From positions 1 through 35,379 of the forward strand of contig JBMNRA010000029.1 in assembly GCA_050944415.1 (NCBI GenBank): a stretch of 35,379 nucleotides of DNA, in the 5' to 3' direction. Under the pieces are notes generated by a model. It was not told the DNA's origin and did not search any database. It saw nothing but the letters and a program-made list of their open reading frames with translations. Below, piece after piece: positions 7,967 through 16,635 of this stretch. The DNA comes from Ruminococcus_G sp050944415 (GTDB taxonomy: Bacteria; Bacillota; Clostridia; Lachnospirales; Lachnospiraceae). The position numbers were made by a program, and so were the translations under genes. Within the stretch, counting starts at the first letter, position 1. The number at the start of each line of letters is the position of its first letter.

Positions 7967-9889
7967 ATGACAAAAAAATCAAACTATGACGCCAGCAGTA
8001 TTTCTGTGCTGGAAGGACTGGAAGCGGTAAGGAAGCGCCCGGGTATGTATATCGGCAGCGTTTCCCGAAAAGGTTTGAATCATCTGATCTATGAGATTGT
8101 GGACAATGCGGTTGATGAGCATCTTGCCGGGTTTTGCAGCCGGATCAAGGTGACTCTTGAAAAAGACGGTTCCTGCACCGTGGATGATAATGGAAGAGGA
8201 ATCCCGGTGGGAATGCATGAAAAGGGCATGCCGGCGGAACGGCTGGTGTTTACTACTCTGCATGCCGGCGGGAAATTTGATGATTCTGCATATAAAACCA
8301 GCGGCGGACTTCATGGTGTGGGTTCTTCTGTGGTGAACGCCCTGTCCGTTTATCTGGATGTCAGGATCAGCCGGGACGGATACGTGCATCATGACCGGTA
8401 TGAAAGAGGAGTTCCGGTTATGGAACTGGAAAACGGCCTTCTGCCGAAGGAAGGAAGGACAAAGGAAACGGGAACCTGTGTGAATTTTCTGCCGGATCCG
8501 GAAATTTTTGAAGTGACTCGTTTTTCTTCAGCGGAAGTAAAGAGCAGAATGCATGAAACGGCTTATCTCAATCCGGAACTGGTGATAGAATTTGCGGATC
8601 TGCGCGGGGATGAACCGGAATACGTGACTTTCCATGAACCCGACGGTATCATCGGCTTTGTAAAAGACTTGAATAAAAAGAACGAAGTGATTCATGAGCC
8701 GGTTTATTTCAAAGGCGAATCGGAAGGGATTACGGTAGAGTGTGCTTTCCAGTACGTCAATGAATTCCATGAGAATGTGCTGGGCTTCTGCAATAATATT
8801 TATAATGCGGAAGGAGGCACTCATCTGACCGGCTTTAAGACTGCGTTTACGGCAGTGATGAACAATTATGCCCGGGAACTGGGAATTCTGAAGGATAAAG
8901 ACGCTAATTTCACCGGAGCTGATATTCGAAATGGAATGACTGCAGTCATTTCCATCAAACATCCGGATCCGCGATTTGAAGGACAGACCAAGACGAAACT
9001 GGATAATCAGGATGCTTCCAAGGTAACGGGCAAAGTGACGGGAGATGAGATCGTCCGCTATTTTGACCGGAATCTGGAGGTCCTGAAAAAAGTGCTGGCC
9101 TGTGCGGAACGTTCCGCAAAAATCCGGAAAACGGAGGAAAAAGCCAGGACCAATATGCTGACAAAGCAGAAATACTCCTTTGATTCCAACGGAAAACTGG
9201 CAAACTGTGAAAAAAAGGATCCTTCACTTTGTGAAATTTTCATTGTGGAGGGAGATTCCGCCGGCGGTTCGGCCAAAACGGCCAGGGACCGGAGCTTTCA
9301 GGCGATCCTGCCCATTCGGGGAAAAATTCTCAATGTGGAAAAAGCCAGTATTGATAAAGTGCTGGCCAATGCGGAAATCAAATCCATGATTAATGCTTTC
9401 GGATGCGGATTTTCTGAAGGTTATGGAAATGATTTCGATATTTCAAAACTGAGATACAATAAAATAATTATTATGGCTGATGCCGATGTGGATGGAGCTC
9501 ATATCTCCACACTGCTGATGACACTGTTTTACCGTTTTATGCCGGAGCTGATCTACGAAGGCCATGTTTATATTGCCATGCCGCCCCTCTATAAAGCCAT
9601 GCCGGCCCGGGGCAAAGAGGAGTACCTTTATGATGACAAAGCGCTGGAACAATACAGAAAACGTCATAAAGGGAATTTTACGCTTCAGAGGTATAAAGGT
9701 CTGGGGGAAATGGATGCCCAGCAGCTTTGGGAGACGACCTTGAATCCGGAAACCAGAATTTTGAAACAGATAGAAATAGAAGATGCGCGTATGGCTTCTG
9801 AGATGACAGAAATTCTCATGGGGACGGACGTGCCGCCCCGGAAGGCCTTTATCTATGAACATGCGAAAGATGCCATTCTGGACGTTTAG
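7967..9889 (+). CDS. parE: Type II DNA topoisomerase subunit B, ParE-like
   Basis: A 640-residue ATPase subunit of a type IIA topoisomerase. The GHKL ATPase domain has EIVDNAVDEH, the DDNGRGIP loop and YKTSGGLHGVGSSVVNALS. The transducer ends with QTKTKLDN, whose lysine contacts ATP. The TOPRIM domain has EGDSAGG (E428), PIRGKILNVEKA and DADVDGAHI (D505, D507, D509). The length lacks the insertions of Gram-negative GyrB. The YKTSGG form and the EILMG-DVPPRK tail fit Gram-positive ParE better than GyrB, and no recF/dnaN neighbour is present, which argues against the oriC gyrase locus. A second gyrase-like paralogue remains possible. RBS GGAGG precedes ATG 7967. Confidence 0.88.
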   Translation: MTKKSNYDASSISVLEGLEAVRKRPGMYIGSVSRKGLNHLIYEIVDNAVDEHLAGFCSRIKVTLEKDGSCTVDDNGRGIPVGMHEKGMPAERLVFTTLHAGGKFDDSAYKTSGGLHGVGSSVVNALSVYLDVRISRDGYVHHDRYERGVPVMELENGLLPKEGRTKETGTCVNFLPDPEIFEVTRFSSAEVKSRMHETAYLNPELVIEFADLRGDEPEYVTFHEPDGIIGFVKDLNKKNEVIHEPVYFKGESEGITVECAFQYVNEFHENVLGFCNNIYNAEGGTHLTGFKTAFTAVMNNYARELGILKDKDANFTGADIRNGMTAVISIKHPDPRFEGQTKTKLDNQDASKVTGKVTGDEIVRYFDRNLEVLKKVLACAERSAKIRKTEEKARTNMLTKQKYSFDSNGKLANCEKKDPSLCEIFIVEGDSAGGSAKTARDRSFQAILPIRGKILNVEKASIDKVLANAEIKSMINAFGCGFSEGYGNDFDISKLRYNKIIIMADADVDGAHISTLLMTLFYRFMPELIYEGHVYIAMPPLYKAMPARGKEEYLYDDKALEQYRKRHKGNFTLQRYKGLGEMDAQQLWETTLNPETRILKQIEIEDARMASEMTEILMGTDVPPRKAFIYEHAKDAILDV

Positions 9890-9899
9890 GAGGTAACAG

Positions 9900-12143
9900 A
9901 TGAGTGACAGGGAGCAGATTATAAAAACGGAATATTCTGAAGTCATGCAGAAGTCTTATATTGATTATGCCATGAGTGTTATTGTGGCCAGGGCTCTGCC
10001 TGATGTGCGGGATGGACTGAAGCCGGTACAGAGGAGAACCCTTTACGACATGTATGAGCTGGGGATTCGCTATGACCGGCCCTACCGTAAATGCGCCCGT
10101 ATTGTGGGAGATACCATGGGTAAATACCATCCTCACGGAGACAGCTCCATTTATGATGCTCTGGTGGTTATGGCCCAGGAATTTAAGAAAGGTCAGGCGC
10201 TGGTGGACGGCCATGGGAATTTCGGTTCCATCGAGGGAGACGGAGCTGCTGCCATGCGTTATACAGAGGCCAGACTTCAGAAAATCACTCAGGATGTTTA
10301 CCTCAGTGATATGGATAAAAATGTGGTGGAATTCGTTCCCAATTTTGATGAAACAGAAAGGGAACCGGAAGTGCTTCCCGTACGGATTCCCAATCTGCTG
10401 GTCAATGGTGCAGACGGCATTGCCGTGGGAATGGCCACCAGCATACCGCCTCATAATCTGGCGGAAGTGGCTGACGGCGTCAAGGCCTACATGAAAAATA
10501 ATGATATTACGGTAGCGGAACTGATGGAATATATCAAAGGCCCGGATTTCCCAACGGGAGGAATTGTGGTAAACAAAGATGATCTGCTGTCGATTTATGA
10601 AAAAGGCACAGGAAAAATCCGGCTCAGAGGAAAAGTAGGGGTGGAAAAAGGAAAAGGCGGCAGGCAGCTGCTGGTTATTACCGAGATACCATATACCATG
10701 ATTGGCGCTAATATAGGAAAGTTTTTAAACGATGTGGCTCAGCTGGTGGAATCCAAAAAGACGACAGATATTGTGGATATTTCCAATCAGTCTTCCAAAG
10801 AAGGGATTCGTATCGTTCTGGAACTGAAAAAAGGCGCGGATGTGGATAATCTGATCAATATGCTGTATAAGAAGACAAGGCTGGAAGATACCTTTGGCGT
10901 CAATATGCTGGCAGTGGCGGACAGGAAGCCGGAGACCCTAAGTCTGAAGCAGGTAATTGAACATCACGTGGATTTTCAGTTTGAGATGACTACCCGGAAA
11001 TATCAGAATCTGCTGGGTAAGGAACAGGAGAAGAAAGAGATCCAGGAAGGCCTTATTGCCGCCTGTGATGTGATTGATCTGATTATTGAAATCTTAAGGG
11101 GAAGCAAGAATCAGCAGCAGGTAAAGGACTGTCTGACCATGGGAGTGACAGAGGGAATCAGGTTCCGGAAGAAGACTTCGGAAAAAGCTGCTTCGAAGCT
11201 TCGCTTTACGCAGCGTCAGGCGACGGCAATTCTGGAAATGCGTCTCTACCGGCTGATTGGCCTGGAGATTGAGACGCTGATGAAAGAACATGAGCAGACA
11301 CTTCGCAATATTGAAAGATACGAGGATATTCTGAATAATTATGATTCCATGTCCGCAGTAATTATAAAAGAACTGGACCGGATCAAAAAAGAGTATGGAA
11401 GACCCCGAAGAACGCAGATCATCAATGCGGAAGAAGCTGTTTTTGAGGAAAAGAAGATTGAAGAGACGGAAGTAGGAGTACTGATGGATCGCTTTGGCTA
11501 TATTAAGACAGTGGACAAAGGGATCTGGGAACGGAACCAGGAATCTATACAGGAAGAATACCAGTACAGTTTCTGCTGCAGCAATATGGACAAACTCTGT
11601 ATTTTTACCGAACAGGGCAGGATGCATACGGTAAAAGTCCTGGATCTGCCCTATGGAAAACTGCGGGATAAAGGTATGCCCATTGACAATTACGGCAATT
11701 ACAGTGTTTCAAAAGAACGGCTTCTGTACCTGGGGGCTTTGCATGAGCTGAAGCAGCAGAAGCTTCTGTTTATTACCAGAAAAGGAATGCTCAAACAGGT
11801 GGACGGTTCCGAGTTCGACGTTGCCAAAAGGACCATTGCCGCTACAAAGCTGGCGCCGGAGGACGAAGTGGTATTCGTGCAGCCGGCGGATGCAATGGAC
11901 TACGTAGTTCTCCAGAGCCGGGACGGATATTTTCTGCGATTCCTGAAAGAAGAAGTTCCGGAGAAGAAAAAGACAGCTGTCGGTGTCCGGGGAATGCGGC
12001 TTTCCGAAGGCGATGTCATCGAGCACGGCTATCTCATTGAGAGCCGGATGGATTATACCGTCACTTATCACGAAAAAGACGTGGTGCTGAACAAACTGAA
12101 ACTGGGTAAGCGGGACACCAGGGGGATCAGGATCCGCGTCTGA
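9900..12143 (+). CDS. parC: Type II DNA topoisomerase subunit A, ParC-like
   Basis: The 747-residue DNA-cleaving subunit partnering the preceding gene; the RBS TAGGAGGT overlaps the stop of subunit B. The winged-helix region has YHPHGDSSIYDALVVMAQ, with S82 and D86 at the positions where quinolone resistance usually arises, both in the unmutated form. The catalytic tyrosine is Y121 in AMRYTEARL. The C-terminal beta-pinwheel (from about 500) lacks the canonical GyrA box (QRRGGKG); only a weak KKKTAVGVRG blade motif is visible. This, and the short length, favour decatenating topoisomerase IV over gyrase. It ends 7 nt from the convergent channel gene. Confidence 0.88.
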   Translation: MSDREQIIKTEYSEVMQKSYIDYAMSVIVARALPDVRDGLKPVQRRTLYDMYELGIRYDRPYRKCARIVGDTMGKYHPHGDSSIYDALVVMAQEFKKGQALVDGHGNFGSIEGDGAAAMRYTEARLQKITQDVYLSDMDKNVVEFVPNFDETEREPEVLPVRIPNLLVNGADGIAVGMATSIPPHNLAEVADGVKAYMKNNDITVAELMEYIKGPDFPTGGIVVNKDDLLSIYEKGTGKIRLRGKVGVEKGKGGRQLLVITEIPYTMIGANIGKFLNDVAQLVESKKTTDIVDISNQSSKEGIRIVLELKKGADVDNLINMLYKKTRLEDTFGVNMLAVADRKPETLSLKQVIEHHVDFQFEMTTRKYQNLLGKEQEKKEIQEGLIAACDVIDLIIEILRGSKNQQQVKDCLTMGVTEGIRFRKKTSEKAASKLRFTQRQATAILEMRLYRLIGLEIETLMKEHEQTLRNIERYEDILNNYDSMSAVIIKELDRIKKEYGRPRRTQIINAEEAVFEEKKIEETEVGVLMDRFGYIKTVDKGIWERNQESIQEEYQYSFCCSNMDKLCIFTEQGRMHTVKVLDLPYGKLRDKGMPIDNYGNYSVSKERLLYLGALHELKQQKLLFITRKGMLKQVDGSEFDVAKRTIAATKLAPEDEVVFVQPADAMDYVVLQSRDGYFLRFLKEEVPEKKKTAVGVRGMRLSEGDVIEHGYLIESRMDYTVTYHEKDVVLNKLKLGKRDTRGIRIRV

Positions 12144-12150
12144 CGGACAG

Positions 12151-13359
12151 CTATACATCAATATCGGTGGCGGTGGTAATATGTGCCTGGGTGTACAGTA
12201 TCACTACATCATTCTCTCTCAGAATCATATTTCCATTGGGAATCATAACACGGCCCCTGCGTTTCACCAGAACGATAATGGACTGGCGGGAAATGTCCAG
12301 ATTTCGGATGCGTTCTCCGATCCAGGGATGGTTTTTCTGGAGGGTCAGTTCCTTTAAATTAATATGTTCCCTGGGATCCTGGAAAGATTCGGCGCCAAGG
12401 ACCATGATGTCGTCGGGTTTTAACATGGTATTCCCCCGGGGAACCAGAATTTTCTGGTTCCGCCGTATTACCGCCACGATGATTCCGGCAGGCAGACGAA
12501 GCTGGGAGATGGTTTTGTTTACCCAGAAATCATGTTCTGTCAGATGAATCTTTATAAAGTGAATGGGCGACTGCTGACCGTATTCGCTCATTTTTTTTAT
12601 GCGGGAATACTGGTCCACAAAGCCGGCGGATATAATACCGGTGGGGATTGCGACCATGCCGACTCCCAGAAAAGTAATGAAAATGCCCAGCATTTTTCCG
12701 GCGGCAGTAATCGGATAGATATCTCCGTATCCCACGGTAAGCAAGGTGGATGCGGCCCACCAGATGCCGGAAAAAGCGTTGGAGAATACTTCCGGCTGAG
12801 CCTCATGTTCCAGGCTGTACATGCAGAGACTGGAAGCCAGCATCAGCATCAGTATGATGAACACAGAGGAAAACAGCTGCTGTTTTTTGCTTGCCAGAAC
12901 TTCTGTAATAACATTCAGAGAATCATAATAGCTGTTGATTCGGAAAAGACGGAAAATACGCATGATTCTGAGCATGCGGAAGGCAACGGCGCCCGATGGA
13001 AAGAATACGGGGAGATAGTGAGGCAGAAAAGAAAGCAGGTCAATAATTCCCGTAAATGAACAGACGTATTTTTGAATGGCCCGACCTTCGCTGCAGTTTG
13101 GATACAGGTATTTTGCGGTCCACAGCCGAAGCAGATAGTCCAGGAAAAAAACGGCCACAGTGACTTCGTTTAATATAAAAAACAGGCGGCCGTATGAAGC
13201 GCTGAGATTATCATAGGTGTCCATGATGCTGACGGCCAGATTCAGAATAATGCAGAATACATTAAAAAAGTCATAAAAGCGGCTTGCAGTGTCAAAAGAT
13301 GCCGCCACTTCTACAATTTCAAAGGCGCGTTTCCTGCGCATACTCCATTTCTGATCCAT
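12151..13359 (-). CDS. Voltage-gated-type K+ channel with two RCK_C (TrkA_C) domains
   Basis: A 402-residue six-helix potassium channel. S1-S4 occupy about 30-145, with an S4-like segment bearing arginines R128, R131, R134, R137 and R140 at every third position. The selectivity filter TVGYGD has V209-D213, followed by S6 (about 223-248). Two TrkA_C/RCK_C-like repeats follow at about 268-325 and 340-392, with no RCK_N Rossmann domain between them and the pore. RCK_C domains of Firmicute K+ transporters (KtrA, CpaA) bind c-di-AMP, so this channel may be controlled in that way; that is inference. Start ATG at 13359 has GGAGGGGG upstream on the minus strand. Confidence 0.9.
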   Translation of the reverse strand: MDQKWSMRRKRAFEIVEVAASFDTASRFYDFFNVFCIILNLAVSIMDTYDNLSASYGRLFFILNEVTVAVFFLDYLLRLWTAKYLYPNCSEGRAIQKYVCSFTGIIDLLSFLPHYLPVFFPSGAVAFRMLRIMRIFRLFRINSYYDSLNVITEVLASKKQQLFSSVFIILMLMLASSLCMYSLEHEAQPEVFSNAFSGIWWAASTLLTVGYGDIYPITAAGKMLGIFITFLGVGMVAIPTGIISAGFVDQYSRIKKMSEYGQQSPIHFIKIHLTEHDFWVNKTISQLRLPAGIIVAVIRRNQKILVPRGNTMLKPDDIMVLGAESFQDPREHINLKELTLQKNHPWIGERIRNLDISRQSIIVLVKRRGRVMIPNGNMILRENDVVILYTQAHITTATDIDV

Positions 13360-13408
13360 TGTATGATCCCCCTCCGGATTTCATATTTCAGTATGTTTTG
13401 CTGAGTAC

Positions 13409-13414
13409 AGTATA
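13409..13414 (-). promoter_or_regulatory. Possible -10 box of the channel gene
   Basis: TATACT on the minus strand, about 50 nt before the channel start. The region 16-18 nt further upstream (GGCAAT) is a poor -35, so the assignment is weak. Confidence 0.3.
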
Positions 13415-13483
13415 TCATAAAATGAATGAGATTGCCGTTATAATCCAAGATTTCGACAGTGAACCTACAGTTCATAAATGGTA

Positions 13484-13512
13484 TTGATTATCCCAATGAA
13501 AACATTTATAAT
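13484..13512 (+). promoter_or_regulatory. Promoter of the Pel-type operon
   Basis: TTGATT (13484-13489), 17-nt spacer, TATAAT (13507-13512). Predicted transcription start is near 13519, leaving a leader of about 47 nt. I looked for a c-di-GMP riboswitch between 13360 and 13565 and saw none; control by c-di-GMP therefore seems to act on the PelD protein. This is the only clear promoter found upstream of the 21.8-kb gene run. Confidence 0.7.
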
Positions 13513-13554
13513 AAAAATGAATAATAAATTTGTGACAGGAATAATAAGAGCAAT

Positions 13555-13569
13555 ATGTGTGAAATATGA
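13555..13569 (+). other. Four-codon leader minicistron overlapping the pelD start
   Basis: ATG TGT GAA ATA TGA at 13555-13569 ends within the ATGA of the pelD start at 13566. AAGAG at 13546-13550 is well spaced for this mini-ORF but far (15 nt) from pelD itself. Translation of pelD may be coupled to it. Could be chance. Confidence 0.25.
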
Positions 13570-15704
13570 GTAAATCTATGGCGGAAATATTAATTTGTGG
13601 AAATACAGAATTATTTACAGAAGATGCGCTTGTTTCACTTGCTGAAGAATGCAAAGTGGTTCTGGCAGGGGAAACATCGGTGTCTTTACATAAAAAGAAT
13701 ATAGAGGTGCATAAAGTTCGGCCCACTGACGAAAGATTTCATCAGTTGTTTGATGTGTACAGTTTCCGGACGGTATTTTACGTAAGCGGATACGTGGACG
13801 GCGGCAATGGACTTTATGGCGAGCAGCAGCTGCTGGAACAAGTAATGAATGAATGCGAAAAATCCAAAGTGGATAAACTGGTGATTTTTTCTACCATTGA
13901 CAGTCAGAATTTTGATTTGCAGTACGATGAAAATCAGGAACTGCCGGACAGGGAATATCATACCGGCCGCAGTTTCCACGCTGACCAGATGGAGGCGATG
14001 TGCCGGTACTTTATGAAGAGAAGTAAACTTTGTACGGTTCTTTTGCGTCTTCCTTATCTGGCAGATGACATCAATGACAGAAATTTCCTGGGGAAAATCT
14101 TTCACAGTATTTATGAGAAAAAGAAAGCGGTATTTCCCTGCCGCAAGGATGACGGCATCGTTTTTCTGACATTTCGTGATCTTACGGATCTGATGATCCA
14201 GATAAATGACGAGACAGAAGATGAAAGCGGCTCTTACTGCGTGACCAGCGGCTATTCCTATACCTATGGGGATTTGGAGGGTATTTTCAAACTGCTATGT
14301 CCGGAAGCGGAGATCGTGTATGAAAATGAAGCCGGTATCGTCTGTCCTTTTGAATATTCAAAAACTCTCAGACGGATTTATGGATTTGTCCCGAAAGAAA
14401 ATGCCATGGAAAATATGGGGACTTATTATCAGATTTTTCTGGAAAAGGTTATAGGAGAGAGGCAAGACTTTAAAGGGAAAATCCTTCGTTTTCTGAAAAA
14501 AGCGGGACAGGGTGTATTTCGATATCTGGAACTGTTTGTATTTTTCCTGCTGGCGGAGCTGATCAGCCGGTTCACCTCTGACAGCGTTTACTTCCGTTTT
14601 GTGGATGTGAGGCTTTTTTATATTGTCATTATGGGTACGATTCACGGAATGCGTTTCGGACTGATTGCGGCGTTCCTGGAAAGTCTTGCTCTTGCAGGAG
14701 ATTACCTGCAGATCGGGATGAACGGTACGGTGCTGTTTTATAACATAGAAAACTGGATTCCTTTTGCAGTTTATTTTATGGCAGGATCCATCACCGGATA
14801 TGTATCAAATAAAAAAGCAGATGCTCTTTTATATCTGAAACAGGAGTATTCACTTCTCAGAGACAAGTATCTTTTCCTGAATGACGTTTATCATGGGGCG
14901 ATTCGGAATAAAAAAGAATATAAGAAACAGATCCTGGGGTTTAAGGACAGTTTCGGAAAGATCTTTGATGCGGTTCAGAAACTGGATCATGAATTGCCGG
15001 GAAGTATTTTTTTCGAAGGCCTGAAGGTTCTGGAAAATATTATGGAAAACCATTCAATTGCCATTTATACGTTGGATTCCTGGCAGAAATACGGCAGACT
15101 GGTGATTTGCTCCAACAGTATGCTTAAAAAGTTGACAAAATCAGTCCGAATCCAAGATTACCAGAAGGTGTTTGATGTGGTCAAAAAGGGCGGCGTATGG
15201 AAAAATACGGATCTGCTTCCGGGGATGCCTATGTATGCGTGCGGAATCTTACGGGGAGATTCCATAGCCGTGCTTATTACCATTCAGGAAGTTAATCTGG
15301 ATCAGTACAGCATGTATTATGCGAATATTTTTCAGATTTTGTGCGGGCTTGTACAGGCTGCTTTCCTGAGAGCGGTGGAATATGAAGAGCTGGCCCATGG
15401 GCAGATTTTCTATTCCGATACCAATATTGTCTGTCCGGAGCGGCTGCATCAGATTCTGAATGTTCAGAAAGCCATGAAAAAAGAGGGGGTGGCAGATTAT
15501 ATGCTGCTCCGGTTTGAAGACAGGAATAAAGAGAAGATAAATGAACAGCTTTCAGGTATAGTGCGGGCAAGTGACGTTCTTGGTGTTGATGAGGACGGCA
15601 ATATTTACCTGATGCTTCTGCAGATGAGCAGGGAAAATCTGAACATTGTGGGAGATCGGCTGGAAAGCAGAGGACTGAAGTATCAGATCGTGGAAAATAT
15701 GTAG
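13566..15704 (+). CDS. pelD: PelD-type c-di-GMP receptor fused to degenerate SDR epimerase domain
   Basis: A 712-residue protein. Residues 1-300 have the fold pattern of an NAD-dependent epimerase/dehydratase, but the glycine-rich loop is replaced by ICGNTELF and the YxxxK catalytic pair reads Y131-x3-R135, so it is probably catalytically dead. Four membrane helices follow (about 320-412), then a GAF-like domain (about 445-590) and a decayed GGDEF domain. In the last, the RxxD inhibitory site is intact (R667-A-S-D670) while the GGDEF position reads DEDGN. That combination, four helices + GAF + RxxD-bearing dead GGDEF, is the signature of PelD, which binds c-di-GMP to switch on Pel polymer synthesis. 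The first gene of the operon. ATG 13578 is an alternative start. The epimerase fusion is the unusual part. Confidence 0.82.
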   Translation: MSKSMAEILICGNTELFTEDALVSLAEECKVVLAGETSVSLHKKNIEVHKVRPTDERFHQLFDVYSFRTVFYVSGYVDGGNGLYGEQQLLEQVMNECEKSKVDKLVIFSTIDSQNFDLQYDENQELPDREYHTGRSFHADQMEAMCRYFMKRSKLCTVLLRLPYLADDINDRNFLGKIFHSIYEKKKAVFPCRKDDGIVFLTFRDLTDLMIQINDETEDESGSYCVTSGYSYTYGDLEGIFKLLCPEAEIVYENEAGIVCPFEYSKTLRRIYGFVPKENAMENMGTYYQIFLEKVIGERQDFKGKILRFLKKAGQGVFRYLELFVFFLLAELISRFTSDSVYFRFVDVRLFYIVIMGTIHGMRFGLIAAFLESLALAGDYLQIGMNGTVLFYNIENWIPFAVYFMAGSITGYVSNKKADALLYLKQEYSLLRDKYLFLNDVYHGAIRNKKEYKKQILGFKDSFGKIFDAVQKLDHELPGSIFFEGLKVLENIMENHSIAIYTLDSWQKYGRLVICSNSMLKKLTKSVRIQDYQKVFDVVKKGGVWKNTDLLPGMPMYACGILRGDSIAVLITIQEVNLDQYSMYYANIFQILCGLVQAAFLRAVEYEELAHGQIFYSDTNIVCPERLHQILNVQKAMKKEGVADYMLLRFEDRNKEKINEQLSGIVRASDVLGVDEDGNIYLMLLQMSRENLNIVGDRLESRGLKYQIVENM

Positions 15705-15723
15705 AGGTCGGAAAAAAGGCAGG

Positions 15724-16635
15724 TTGAAATTGGTTGTATTGATTTTAGTTTTACACGTAATAATATGTATCGTTCTGTACATTCTGATTCGGATGTCGGT
15801 TCTGCGATGTTCAAGGGCAGTCATGCCGCTGGTATGCATGGTGCCTTTCTGGGGGGCTGCGGCGCTTCTGGTATTGGAAATCCGCACAAGGGGGAACCGG
15901 AATCGATTTTCAGAAGTAGGAATAGAAAAACTGAAAATTAATGATATCGTCCATAAAAGTATTCTGATGGAAGAGGATATCGGTGAGAACCGGACAGTAC
16001 CTCTGGAAGAGGCGCTTATCATCAATCCTCCTTCTGACCGGAGAGAACTGATGATGGATATTATGTATGCGGATCCCAACGATTACGTGGAACAGCTGAA
16101 GAGCGCCAGGATGAATGACGATACGGAAGTGGTTCACTATGCGGTGACGGCCCTTGCGGAGCTTCAGAAGGAATACGAGCTTTCGTTTCAGGAACTGGAA
16201 TGGAAAATGAGTCAGAGAACCGAAGATGAAGAGCTGATTGACGAGTATCTTCGTCTGCTGAATCAATATCTGGCCTGCGGAATCGCAGAAGGAAATGACA
16301 GAAAACTGAAAATGCAGATGTACAGCCGAATGCTGGGGAAAAAACTGAAAGAAAAACCTGAAAAAAAGAATCTGTGGAAAGAAAAAGCAGAAACGGATCT
16401 GCGGATTGGAGCTTACGAGGAGGCCAGACAGGAGATCTGTCACATTCTGGAGAAATGGAAGGAAGATGAATGGGGATATCTTCTGCTGATCCGTTATTAC
16501 ACGGTGATGCAGGATCGTCAGGGGATAGAAAAGATTTTGGAACAAATTGAGAAAGAACAGATTTATCTGACGCCGGAAGGCAGAAAAGAGATTCAGTTTT
16601 GGAAAGAAGAGGAGCACAGAGAGAGTGAAAAATAA
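15724..16635 (+). CDS. pelE: PelE-type membrane scaffold protein
   Basis: A 303-residue protein with two N-terminal membrane helices (about 3-22 and 31-51) and a long soluble helical region (about 120-300) with TPR-like spacing, for example AYEEARQEICHILEKWKEDEW. This matches PelE in position and architecture; in Pseudomonas PelE joins PelD, PelF and PelG in the inner-membrane synthase complex. The start is uncertain among TTG 15724, TTG 15730 and TTG 15739, since AAAGG and AGG lie close upstream of the first two. It starts 19 nt after pelD and overlaps the next gene by 11 nt. Primary sequence of PelE is poorly conserved, so the name relies largely on context. Confidence 0.7.
   Translation: MKLVVLILVLHVIICIVLYILIRMSVLRCSRAVMPLVCMVPFWGAAALLVLEIRTRGNRNRFSEVGIEKLKINDIVHKSILMEEDIGENRTVPLEEALIINPPSDRRELMMDIMYADPNDYVEQLKSARMNDDTEVVHYAVTALAELQKEYELSFQELEWKMSQRTEDEELIDEYLRLLNQYLACGIAEGNDRKLKMQMYSRMLGKKLKEKPEKKNLWKEKAETDLRIGAYEEARQEICHILEKWKEDEWGYLLLIRYYTVMQDRQGIEKILEQIEKEQIYLTPEGRKEIQFWKEEEHRESEK

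Noticed and set aside
13360..13565. Possible c-di-GMP riboswitch upstream of the Pel-type operon
   Set aside because: No GEMM-like paired elements or tetraloop-receptor sequence could be found; the transcript leader is only about 47 nt.
13566..14450. Active NAD-dependent epimerase making the Pel sugar precursor
   Set aside because: The glycine-rich loop and the catalytic lysine are both missing, so I treat the domain as a pseudo-enzyme.
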